From Gaetbulibacter_B jejuensis (GTDB lineage: Bacteria > Bacteroidota > Bacteroidia > Flavobacteriales > Flavobacteriaceae), in NCBI RefSeq assembly GCF_039524015.1, contig NZ_BAAAGF010000003.1:62001-126000 (forward strand): a stretch of 64,000 nt of DNA. Reading direction: 5' to 3'. The stretch's first letter is position 1. Each line of letters begins with the position of its first letter. The translations under genes and the position numbers were made by a program. This document shows positions 54,815 through 62,930 of this stretch, piece by piece. Under the pieces are notes generated by a model. The model was given only the letters and a program-made list of their open reading frames with translations, did no database searches and was not told the origin of the DNA.

Positions 54815-56137
54815 TTATCTTGTTTTAAACTCTATTAAATAAGGCTTTAACGGTCTGTTGTCTGGAGTCCTAAAATTATTTGTTATAAAAATTTGATAGG
54901 TTTTGTTAGGTTCTAACTCCACAGGAATTGTCCAAGACCTGTTGTCTTCAGCCCATGTTCTTCCATTTAAAGTTCCTTTTGGGAATGCTTCTCTTCCTAA
55001 GTTACCCAAATCCACACTTGTATGATAGCCATTTAAAGCTTCAGAAAATTTTATAGTTATGGCTTTTGTACTTGGGTTTACATTTTGACTTTTATTTTCA
55101 AATTGTTCAATACCTATAACGGTTGGTCTTTTGCTTTCAAAGCTTTGCTCCAATTCATTTAGAGACGTTGAAAAATAATTTGCTTTTTGGACGAATGTTT
55201 CAATTATAGATTCGTTTTCATAATCTAATTCAATCATAGACTTTATAGCAGCTTGCTTATCTTTTGCTTGATTGTAATAGTTCTCACAAATTTGATACCC
55301 TACATAATAGCCTAAATCTCGCATACCAAATTCGTTAGCCTCATTACTATTTAACCATTTGCCAAAGTTAGCGACATAAAACATTTCGTCTTCAAACACT
55401 TCTCTAATACGTTCTGCGTTGTTTTTTCCGAATTCTATTTGCGGATTTGGTGATGGCTGATTGAGTGCTTGTACTGTTACAAACTCTGCAACACCTTCAT
55501 AAATCACTGAAGATAATAAATTATTAACTCTCGGTTTTTGTTGGGTATGTACAAACTCGTGGATGTTTAAAAACACCAAGTTTTTATTGGGATTGGTAGC
55601 GAAATAGGTTTTTAAATGTGATATGTTTTCAGGAAACTCGCTTGTATCTGTTTTAGGATTACTCATTGCTAGTTCTGCACCAATAAGCACCAAACTGTCT
55701 ATTGTAGTTCCTGGTGTACGGAAAGTTCCAATTGTAAAATATATTTTGGCTGGTTTTAGTTCTGGATATAATGTTTTTAGTTTTTCAATTCCAACTTGTA
55801 ATTTTGAACTGACTTTAGGAGCCTCTAATGTGTTCTCTCTTATTGAATTCCAAAATTTAGGATAGTTGTTGATAGCCTCAATATAATCTTGTGCTGTATA
55901 ATTTCTTACTTGTCTAACACCTTCTAACCCTACAGTTCCTTTCTTGAAATATAAGCTATCTAAATAGTTATATTGTAATACTGAATCTTGAGTTGCGACG
56001 ATATGATCATAGGCATTCCAAAAGTTTATAACATCAGAAGTAATGACGTTGTTGCTTTGCGGATTTTCTTTTTCAGGATTTTTACAAGCTATTGCAATAA
56101 ATACTAAAAAGAATAATAGAATTGATTGATGCTTCAT
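54815..56137 (-). CDS. HExxH metallopeptidase-like lipoprotein with an Ig-like C-terminus
   Basis: A 440-residue lipoprotein (LLFFLVFIAIACKNPE). Residues about 195-225 show the zinc-peptidase motif HEFVHTQQ (HExxH), with a likely third ligand in YEGVAEFVTVQAL about 20 residues on, as in DUF2268/gluzincin-type proteins. The last 100 residues (AITIKFSEALNGY, WTIPVELEPNKTYQIFITNNF) form a Big_5-like Ig domain. Probably an envelope protease or scavenging enzyme; the substrate is unknown. It heads the unit with the esterase-like gene. Confidence 0.82.
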   Translation of the reverse strand: MKHQSILLFFLVFIAIACKNPEKENPQSNNVITSDVINFWNAYDHIVATQDSVLQYNYLDSLYFKKGTVGLEGVRQVRNYTAQDYIEAINNYPKFWNSIRENTLEAPKVSSKLQVGIEKLKTLYPELKPAKIYFTIGTFRTPGTTIDSLVLIGAELAMSNPKTDTSEFPENISHLKTYFATNPNKNLVFLNIHEFVHTQQKPRVNNLLSSVIYEGVAEFVTVQALNQPSPNPQIEFGKNNAERIREVFEDEMFYVANFGKWLNSNEANEFGMRDLGYYVGYQICENYYNQAKDKQAAIKSMIELDYENESIIETFVQKANYFSTSLNELEQSFESKRPTVIGIEQFENKSQNVNPSTKAITIKFSEALNGYHTSVDLGNLGREAFPKGTLNGRTWAEDNRSWTIPVELEPNKTYQIFITNNFRTPDNRPLKPYLIEFKTR

Positions 56138-56206
56138 TTTATTTCTTTATGATTAACAAGCTTTTAGAATAACAACTCATAAAACCTAATTTTATGATAT
56201 TGTGAA

Positions 56207-57472
56207 TTATTTCTCTGGTTTAATATTCCCTTCTTCATCAATTTCAAAACGCTCTATAGACACTTCTTTCTCTTCGAGCCATAAGGTATATGTTCTTTCA
56301 ATAGTATGGTTTTCAATTTTTGAGGTTATTCTTGCAATTCCTTCAGCAGTTTCATCATAAGCTACAACTTCATAGTCGATAACATCGCCATTAAGATTAT
56401 AGTTAATCAATACAGACTCCATTTCATTATTGCCTTTACGAACTGTTATTACAGCTGTATGAAAGTTATTAGACATTTCAATTTTGTATGAGGCTATCGC
56501 ATTGAAATTATAACCTTCTTTGTAAAAGTTTGGATAAACATCTATTAATTTAAAACCTTTTACATCAATTACTTTATAATCATCTTCATCAATAAAATCA
56601 TCAAAATTTGTGCTATCTGTTATTGGTAGCGTTCTGGTTTTAGTATTGGTAATTAGTGTATCAAAGTTTACTGTGTTTTCTTCTGCAATGACTTTTATAG
56701 CTTCATATGATTCATTATTAAATTTTAAAACATACTGCTGTTCACTTTTTCTTTTCTCGATTGGATTACACTCCTCGTTTTCATCCTTGGCATAATTAAT
56801 TTGTGTTATGGTTTGTAAGACAGTTATATTGTAATACCCATTTGTTGTTACATCGCTTATGGATAGTTCATTTTTTTCTTTAACTATATCAGCATAACAG
56901 TCACTAAAATTGACATTTACCTCTCCTGAACTTTCGTAAGTTGTAAAATTGTCTAATAGCTTTTGCAGAGTATGATTTTTCTTAGCGTATAAAGATACTA
57001 TTGAGGTACTGTAAGGATTAGGTTGAGAATTATTTCTAAACTTGACCATGATTCCAAAGGCAGTAACGGAATCGTTAAGTTTATATTCTGAATCTTCTAT
57101 CGCAATGTCTTCAATAAATACTGCATCGGAAATCCAACCGTTGGTTTTAGAACTTTCAAAATACTTGTGTTTGATGTTTTCCGTAGTAGTATTAGCTATA
57201 ACAATATGACTGTTGAGCTCATAAATATCTTCTTCTTCATTTACTATTTCAGGAATAATTATAATTATTTCATCTGAATTACTTGGGAATACTTTAGATA
57301 CAATAGTTCCTAATTTGATTTCGTCTCGATCTAAATGAAGTGTTTTAACAACAGAATTTATAATTTCCTCCTGAGATAATGCAGTCTCTTCTGTTGTTTT
57401 TGCTTTTGGTTCTTTTATGTTTTGAGCACAAGAGCTTAATAGGCACAGAAATAAAACGTAAACGATTTTCAT
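56207..57472 (-). CDS. Lipoprotein of unknown function
   Basis: A 421-residue lipoprotein (MKIVYVLFLCLLSSCAQN). The mature protein is acidic and beta-rich, with SNSDEIIIIIPEIVNEEED, YELNSHIVIAN, YTISTSIVSLYA-like strands and a C-terminal part FHTAVITVRKGNNEME. No catalytic motif or repeat is recognised. The frame opens at a TTG three codons upstream, but the ATG at 57472 is the proper lipoprotein start. Confidence 0.7.
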   Translation of the reverse strand: MKIVYVLFLCLLSSCAQNIKEPKAKTTEETALSQEEIINSVVKTLHLDRDEIKLGTIVSKVFPSNSDEIIIIIPEIVNEEEDIYELNSHIVIANTTTENIKHKYFESSKTNGWISDAVFIEDIAIEDSEYKLNDSVTAFGIMVKFRNNSQPNPYSTSIVSLYAKKNHTLQKLLDNFTTYESSGEVNVNFSDCYADIVKEKNELSISDVTTNGYYNITVLQTITQINYAKDENEECNPIEKRKSEQQYVLKFNNESYEAIKVIAEENTVNFDTLITNTKTRTLPITDSTNFDDFIDEDDYKVIDVKGFKLIDVYPNFYKEGYNFNAIASYKIEMSNNFHTAVITVRKGNNEMESVLINYNLNGDVIDYEVVAYDETAEGIARITSKIENHTIERTYTLWLEEKEVSIERFEIDEEGNIKPEK

Positions 57473-57571
57473 AATTTGCAATGTTAAATCCCTTAAAGTT
57501 ATTCTATTAACGCTAAAAGTAAGCTTTAAGGTATCATTTATAGTAATTCAATGCGATTATAAAAAAGAAAT

Positions 57572-57601
57572 GAGCAGTAATTAACCCAAATATTACTGCT
57601 C
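57572..57601 (-). terminator. Hairpin terminator of the small-ORF unit
   Basis: A perfect 10-bp stem (GAGCAGTAAT / ATTACTGCTC) with a 10-nt loop. Read on the minus strand it is followed by ATTTCTTTTTTAT. It lies 22 bases past the stop of the 27-residue ORF. Confidence 0.7.
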
Positions 57602-57623
57602 AATCTTGCAACAAACTAAAGCA

Positions 57624-57707
57624 CTACAACACAATCCATAAAATAATAGCAGTGTAGAATATTAGTAAAAACAATTCTAATTTATATTCTTCTAATAGTT
57701 TAACCAT
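57624..57707 (-). CDS. Candidate 27-residue single-span membrane peptide
   Basis: ATG at 57707, stop TAG at 57624. The peptide has a charged start (MVKLLEEYKLE) and one continuous hydrophobic helix (LFLLIFYTAIILWIVL), the usual make-up of small membrane peptides. A terminator follows directly at 57572-57601. It is too short for normal gene calling, lies between two lipoprotein genes and has no known family. Confidence 0.45.
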   Translation of the reverse strand: MVKLLEEYKLELFLLIFYTAIILWIVL

Positions 57708-57741
57708 GTTTAAATATGCAGTTTTTTACTAGGTAATTTAA

Positions 57742-58194
57742 TTAACAAATAAAAACATTCCCACAGCCATCGGTAGTTCCTGTTAAAATTTGAGAAGGTG
57801 CTTGCCCTGTAAGAGGTCCTGCCCATGGCCATCCCCAAAATTTAAATTGGTAATCTGTACAGGGAGATAAAATCCAATTTGTATTCATGCCTTGAGAGAC
57901 AGTATCTTCATCAATTAAAATTGTTCCTGATGCATCCCATACCTGATAATAAAATTGTTGATTTGATGGTAAAGCAAAAAGCGTCATATCTACTTTAAAG
58001 CCATAGCCACAGCCTGTAATTGAGGCTACTGCAAATGGTGCCGCTTTTGGATTGCCTTGTCTAGTTCTTTGTTCTGATTGGCTATTTTGTTGCGTATTGG
58101 TATTGTATTCATTGCTAACATCTTCTGGAGCACATGAACACAGCATCAATAGACTTAAAATAGCTATTTTTTGGTTTAAGAATTTAGTTTTCAT
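57742..58194 (-). CDS. Small lipoprotein of unknown function
   Basis: A 150-residue lipoprotein (KIAILSLLMLCSCAPED). A Gln/Asn/Ser-rich linker (NTNTQQNSQSEQRTRQG) leads to a compact domain with six cysteines in total: SITGCGYGFKVDMTLFALPS, YYQVWDASGTILIDED, LSPCTDYQFKFWGWPWAGP and the end DGCGNVFIC. The even number of cysteines suggests disulfides in the periplasm. The family is unknown. The frame opens 17 codons further up, inside the preceding gene. Confidence 0.7.
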   Translation of the reverse strand: MKTKFLNQKIAILSLLMLCSCAPEDVSNEYNTNTQQNSQSEQRTRQGNPKAAPFAVASITGCGYGFKVDMTLFALPSNQQFYYQVWDASGTILIDEDTVSQGMNTNWILSPCTDYQFKFWGWPWAGPLTGQAPSQILTGTTDGCGNVFIC

Positions 58195-58210
58195 AATATA
58201 AGGTTTTCGG

Positions 58211-58852
58211 TTATTGAATGACATAAGACTCCAAGCGCTTTTCAATGAAGTGTTCAGATTGGGTTACAAAAGACATAGTACTTAACACCTCTCCTATCCC
58301 ATCTTCTCTATAGATATGATCTAATGCATTAGCGATATTACCATTGAAATCTTTAAAATAGTAATGATTATCATAGCAGGTAAAACTGCCTGCGTTGGTT
58401 GTGATGTTATCCATGACATTAGATAGCGCCAAATGATACGAATAATCAAAATCTAAATTGAACATGAAATACTCATTATAATCGCTATTGTTGTATTTGA
58501 TAAGTCCAACCTCGTCTATTAGAAATCCCAGAGAGTCTCTTAACGTGTAGTTTCTTTCGCCATTATCAGGAAAGTAAGGGTAAGTTCCATCATTACCTGT
58601 TACCACATGCTTAAAATTAAAGTAGGTATTATTATCAATTTCTACAGTCTCAGTAATATTAACCGTTTCGATTATTGTTGTGGGCAAAAAGGTGTTTGTG
58701 TCGTTATCTTTGAGGTAATAGACATACTCCCAAGTATTCCCTACCGTTAAGGCATAAAAATTGTCTGGTTGTTCATTTGGGTTTGTGTTGTCATCTGAAC
58801 TACAAGCGTAACCCAGAATAAGCACACACAGAATTAACATTTTTCTTTTCAT
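58211..58852 (-). CDS. Lipoprotein of unknown function with a GNTWEY motif
   Basis: A 213-residue lipoprotein (LILCVLILGYACSSDDN). The mature part begins YALTVGNTWEYVYYLKDND, a motif shared by many flavobacterial lipoproteins, and continues as a beta-sheet domain (YFNFKHVVTGNDG, YNEYFMFNLDFDYSYHLAL, YYFKDFNGNIANAL). The YxLxxGNxWxY layout resembles that of the lipoprotein at 44874-45485. Function is unknown. Confidence 0.72.
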   Translation of the reverse strand: MKRKMLILCVLILGYACSSDDNTNPNEQPDNFYALTVGNTWEYVYYLKDNDTNTFLPTTIIETVNITETVEIDNNTYFNFKHVVTGNDGTYPYFPDNGERNYTLRDSLGFLIDEVGLIKYNNSDYNEYFMFNLDFDYSYHLALSNVMDNITTNAGSFTCYDNHYYFKDFNGNIANALDHIYREDGIGEVLSTMSFVTQSEHFIEKRLESYVIQ

Positions 58853-58891
58853 AGCATTTTATTTTAATTAAACATTTCGTTATAATTTTTG

Positions 58892-59674
58892 TTAGAACGT
58901 TAGTTTCTTTAGGACAGTTCCTATATTAAAATCTAGTTTTACAAAATAAATCCCTTTAGACAACTGAAACGTTTCTATCTTAGACTCATTTCCTTCTTTT
59001 ACTTGATTACCAGATATATCATACATAGTATATTTATACAAGTGCGCGCCAGAATTGAGAGTATTTATCTCAATAGTGTTTGAGTTTTTACTGTAACGTA
59101 ATTGCACACTATCAGACAATAAATAAGACTGATTATGTAACGTTGAGGATGACCAGTTAATATTGTCAATACCTAAGTTACCCAAATCGGCACAAGTAAT
59201 TACTATTTTATCTACATCATCAAAAGCAGCATTGGGAGTAAAAATTGAATTCATTCCTCCAACCGAGAATGTTTGAGAGCCTGTTGATACATTGTTTTTA
59301 AAACCCTCAATTGTCAATTCGTAAGCGAAAACATAACATTGAAAAAAGTTATCAAATTGTATAGTTCCAAAATCAACTTCATTTCCACTTTGAGTCTCTA
59401 TAGTCCAAGTTGTAGCAGGAAATGTTCCTGAACTCAAGTGACTTAAACCTGTATTACCACAACCAAAAGAATCTGTAGTTCTATACCTATGAGTTGTTGG
59501 TCCTCCAGTTACTCCACTAACAGTAAACACAAATGTTTCTCCGTTATTTGCTATCATGTATGGGTTTCCCAAAGCTTGACCATCAACACTACCTTGGTCA
59601 TCAAAAGTAATGACTTGTGCCCAACTTATTGTAGACCCTAAGAATACACATAACAATGTTACTATTGCTTTCAT
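58892..59674 (-). CDS. Small T9SS-secreted protein
   Basis: A 260-residue exported protein (signal MKAIVTLLCVFLGSTISWAQ). The central domain is beta-rich: VITFDDQGSVDGQALGNPY, FVFTVSGVTGGP, FGTIQFDNFFQCYVFAYELTIEGF, VDKIVITCADLGNLGIDNI. The last about 70 residues are a type A T9SS sorting tail (LRYSKNSNTIEINTLNSGAH, YTMYDISGNQVKEG, LSKGIYFVKLDF). It is likely surface-attached. No enzyme motif is visible. Confidence 0.82.
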   Translation of the reverse strand: MKAIVTLLCVFLGSTISWAQVITFDDQGSVDGQALGNPYMIANNGETFVFTVSGVTGGPTTHRYRTTDSFGCGNTGLSHLSSGTFPATTWTIETQSGNEVDFGTIQFDNFFQCYVFAYELTIEGFKNNVSTGSQTFSVGGMNSIFTPNAAFDDVDKIVITCADLGNLGIDNINWSSSTLHNQSYLLSDSVQLRYSKNSNTIEINTLNSGAHLYKYTMYDISGNQVKEGNESKIETFQLSKGIYFVKLDFNIGTVLKKLTF

Positions 59675-59682
59675 AACGCCGA

Positions 59683-61446
59683 TTAATTAATCATTACTTT
59701 TTTAATCAGCATTCCTTGATCAAAATCTAATGCAAGGATGTAAATACCTTTTGACATTGTACTCGTTGAAATTTCGGTACTTGCACCAGTATGTATTTTT
59801 GCTCCAGTAATAGTATATAGTGTATAACTATTCAACTGTAGGCTATTAGTTGAAGTTATAGTTAAGCTTTCAGGGTTTGTTATGATTTTCACAACATGTT
59901 GTAGTTGAAACTCATCAACACTTAAAGCGTCTTCGGTTACTGGATTAAAACCTGTCCACAATGCTCCTGGATCAGTCACATACGCTCCCATAGTACCAGG
60001 AGGTATATGTAGATGGATATTACTACGGTACGTTGCAAATGTATCATAAGTACCACCAGTAGTAATTGTTGGAGGTATTGTAGCAAGTACTGTTACATCG
60101 GTTAATGAAGAAATCCCAAAAGCATACTCTCCAATTGCAGTAACACTTGCAGGTATTGTAACATTTGTGAGTATTGACAATGAAGGATTCATTGCAAAAG
60201 CAAAATCACCTATACTTGTAACATTATTTCCAATAACTAAACTGGTCATATTATCACTGTATATAAAAGCATTGTCTCCTATAGAAATTACACTATCTGG
60301 AATAGTAAGACTTAGTATATCATTCTCGGAAAAAGCTGAATCACCTATAATTTCAATACTACTACCTAAACTTAAATTTGTGATGTTATTATTACCAAAA
60401 GCATAAATACTAATACTTGTCACACTGTTAGGAATAGTAAGACTCGTTAAACTATTGTGCCTAAAAGCCCAATTACCAATAATCTCAACATTACTTCCTA
60501 GTGTTAATGAACTAATGCTATTGTTATTAAAAGCTCCTTCACCTATAGAAATAACTGTATCTGGAATGGTTACGCTTGTTAATTGATTTTGAAGAAAAGA
60601 ATTGTTACCTATTTCAGTAACAGTGTAGGTTTCACAACCTCTAGTAACCGTAGCAGGTATATTAACCACAGTACCACCTGTAGTATTATAATCGGTAGTT
60701 TTTACAGTATTATTTGTTGAAGAAGTTATTGCATATGTAATATGGTTTACAGTAAAATTTCCTGTTATTCCTTCCGCTACACTATTAAAACCTGTCCATG
60801 TTGCAGCTGCATAATCATTTGCTGTTCCTGTTGGTATGGTTAAGTCTATGTTGCTACGAGTGTTAAAAGAGTCGCCTGTACCTGTAATTATTGTAGGTGG
60901 TACTGTAGCTTCTACTGTTATACAGGTTAGCTGATTATTACTTTCAAATGCTCTCCAACCAATCGCTGTAATATTATCTGGAATATTAAGACTTGTAAAT
61001 TGATTATTTTGAAAAGATTGTTCGGGAATACTTGTTAAACCACTTCCAAAGTCTATATTAGTTAACTGATTATTTAAAAATGAATAGTTCCCAATATTTA
61101 AGACATTATCGGGAATCACAACATTGACTAATTGATTTTGTCTAAAAGCTGATTGACCACAGCTAATAATATTATTCCCAATGATAATACTAGTTAACTG
61201 CTTATCAAAAAAACATGCTGAACCTACACTTGTTACATCAAATACAATGTTATTATAAGTGACAGTATCAGGAATAGTAACTACTGCACCTCCATTTGTA
61301 TCATAATCTACAGTTTCAACATTGTTAGGTGAAAGTGAGGTAATTTCATAGGTTATAAAATTGTCTATAAAAGTATCTCCAACTGTCTGAGCGTAACTTA
61401 TTGAAAACAATAGAGTTGCTATTAAAATAAGTAATTGTTTTTTCAT
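59683..61446 (-). CDS. BspA-type leucine-rich-repeat T9SS protein
   Basis: A 587-residue exported protein (signal LLILIATLLFSISYAQ). It has two blocks of LRR_5 repeats (about 40-215 and 235-490), each repeat of the form LTSxxIPDxVxxIGxxAFxxN, for example LTSVTIPDTVISIGEGAF, IEIIGDSAFSENDIL. Each block begins with a matching sequence (FxxxYEITS/TYAITSS, VDYDTNGGAVV/TTDYNTTGGTVV), which indicates internal duplication. A type A sorting tail follows (SLQLNSYTLYTITGAKIHTG, MSKGIYILALDF). BspA-like proteins bind host or matrix ligands. It follows the lipoprotein at 61479 by 32 bases. Confidence 0.88.
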   Translation of the reverse strand: MKKQLLILIATLLFSISYAQTVGDTFIDNFITYEITSLSPNNVETVDYDTNGGAVVTIPDTVTYNNIVFDVTSVGSACFFDKQLTSIIIGNNIISCGQSAFRQNQLVNVVIPDNVLNIGNYSFLNNQLTNIDFGSGLTSIPEQSFQNNQFTSLNIPDNITAIGWRAFESNNQLTCITVEATVPPTIITGTGDSFNTRSNIDLTIPTGTANDYAAATWTGFNSVAEGITGNFTVNHITYAITSSTNNTVKTTDYNTTGGTVVNIPATVTRGCETYTVTEIGNNSFLQNQLTSVTIPDTVISIGEGAFNNNSISSLTLGSNVEIIGNWAFRHNSLTSLTIPNSVTSISIYAFGNNNITNLSLGSSIEIIGDSAFSENDILSLTIPDSVISIGDNAFIYSDNMTSLVIGNNVTSIGDFAFAMNPSLSILTNVTIPASVTAIGEYAFGISSLTDVTVLATIPPTITTGGTYDTFATYRSNIHLHIPPGTMGAYVTDPGALWTGFNPVTEDALSVDEFQLQHVVKIITNPESLTITSTNSLQLNSYTLYTITGAKIHTGASTEISTSTMSKGIYILALDFDQGMLIKKVMIN

Positions 61447-61478
61447 GATTTAAGGTTTATAATTAATAACTATTTTTT

Positions 61479-62063
61479 TTAGTAATCCATTTTAATTAGG
61501 TTGCCATCTAAAGTGTAGAAAAAGCTAAATGCTGTTCCTCCATGTTCAGGCTCTAGCGTTACCAGATACTCTGCTTTAGAGACATCACCATTTTTAGGAA
61601 ATTTTATAGACGCAATGCTTAATTTTGGGTTTTTAAGGTTTTTCATATCCTTTAGTTTTTGTGTAGACGTTTCTACCAAACCACCCAATTTTGTTAGGTT
61701 TATATTGTCCCCTAGTTGATACATATAATCGGTAGCTTTTGTGCCTTGAGGCACTTCAATTACAATATCAGAACTTTGTTTCCAGTTGTTTTGCACCACA
61801 TTCCACTCTTCCATTTTCATGGATTCTGGATCTTGTGCAACAGTTACATTAATAGTATTACCAATTGTTTCATTGTGAATAACACTTAAGTTGGTATAGT
61901 ATGCATCTTCACCAAATTTGCTTTTTAGCTCCTGCTCTATAGCACTAAAGCCTTTTGCAGTTGTAGGCTGTTGACTTAAATTATCGCTACATGCCATAAA
62001 AAGTAGTGTTGTAATACATACGATTACAACCTGCTTGTTTAATTTTGAAATCTTGTTTTTCAT
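61479..62063 (-). CDS. Lipoprotein of unknown function
   Basis: A 194-residue lipoprotein (VVIVCITTLLFMACSDNLS). The mature domain is alpha/beta: FSAIEQELKSKFGEDAYYTNLSVIHN, IGNTINVTVAQDPESM, DIVIEVPQGTKATDYMYQLG, and a C-terminal strand TAFSFFYTLDGNLIKMDY. No family is recognised. It begins the T9SS-protein cluster on this strand, 136 bases after the regulator gene stop. Confidence 0.7.
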   Translation of the reverse strand: MKNKISKLNKQVVIVCITTLLFMACSDNLSQQPTTAKGFSAIEQELKSKFGEDAYYTNLSVIHNETIGNTINVTVAQDPESMKMEEWNVVQNNWKQSSDIVIEVPQGTKATDYMYQLGDNINLTKLGGLVETSTQKLKDMKNLKNPKLSIASIKFPKNGDVSKAEYLVTLEPEHGGTAFSFFYTLDGNLIKMDY

Positions 62064-62198
62064 ACACTTATAGTTTTAGGTAGTATAAATGTATGTTACG
62101 ATGATTGTCTATGAAATAGGAAATGGATTTCTACTATTTATGAATCCATAAGCGTGGTACTTCAAAACATATTTGAAAAACAGAATGTGCTAGATTTT

Positions 62199-62930
62199 CT
62201 AATTCTTGTTTAAGAACGCAGCTACAAATTGGTCTTTCTTTCGAGAAGATACTGGTATTTTTTTACCGTTTTTTAAATAAATGATACCAGATTTATCATA
62301 TTTATCAATAAACTGAAGATTCACCATATACGATTGATGAGGACGTGTAAAGTTTGCAGCACTAAGCTGGTCCTCAAAGGCCTTGAGTGTTTTTGAAACT
62401 ACATGTTTTTTACCATCACTACAATAAAAAGACGTGTAACCTTTATCAGATTCGCAATACATAAGTTCTTTTAAGTCTATAACCTGAAAACTGTCATGAA
62501 GCGACAAAATAATTTTAGAATCTTCATTATTCCAAACAGACTTAACAGTTTTAATTTGTTGTTTTTGCTCAGCTACAGTTAAGTTGGTCACTTTTTTTAA
62601 AGCAACTTCAAGGTCTGATATATCTACAGGTTTAAGAATATAGTCTACAGCTCCTATTTTTAAAGCTCGTAGCGCATATTCTTCATAAGCAGTAATAAAT
62701 ATTATTTTGAAGTTGAGGTGTTCTGTTTGATCTAGAAAATCAAAAGCAGTTCCATCAGTAAGATTAATATCTAGGAAAATTAAATCTGGTTTACAGGCAT
62801 TGGCTACTACAACTGCTTCTTTAACCGATTCGCACTCACCCAATACATTCACATTAGTATCAATAAGTTGCAGAAGATTTAATAACCCTTTTCGTATGTA
62901 CGCTTTATCTTCAACTAATAGTGTTTTCAT
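62199..62930 (-). CDS. LytTR-family response regulator
   Basis: A 243-residue regulator with receiver motifs TLLVEDKAYIRKGL, phospho-acceptor in LIFLDINLTDGTA, FITAYEEYALRAL and DYILKPVD. It ends in a LytTR domain (KIILSLHDSFQVIDLKELMYCES, FTRPHQSYMVNLQFI). It overlaps its kinase by four bases (ATGA). The downstream lipoprotein and T9SS genes on the same strand are candidate targets. Confidence 0.94.
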   Translation of the reverse strand: MKTLLVEDKAYIRKGLLNLLQLIDTNVNVLGECESVKEAVVVANACKPDLIFLDINLTDGTAFDFLDQTEHLNFKIIFITAYEEYALRALKIGAVDYILKPVDISDLEVALKKVTNLTVAEQKQQIKTVKSVWNNEDSKIILSLHDSFQVIDLKELMYCESDKGYTSFYCSDGKKHVVSKTLKAFEDQLSAANFTRPHQSYMVNLQFIDKYDKSGIIYLKNGKKIPVSSRKKDQFVAAFLNKN

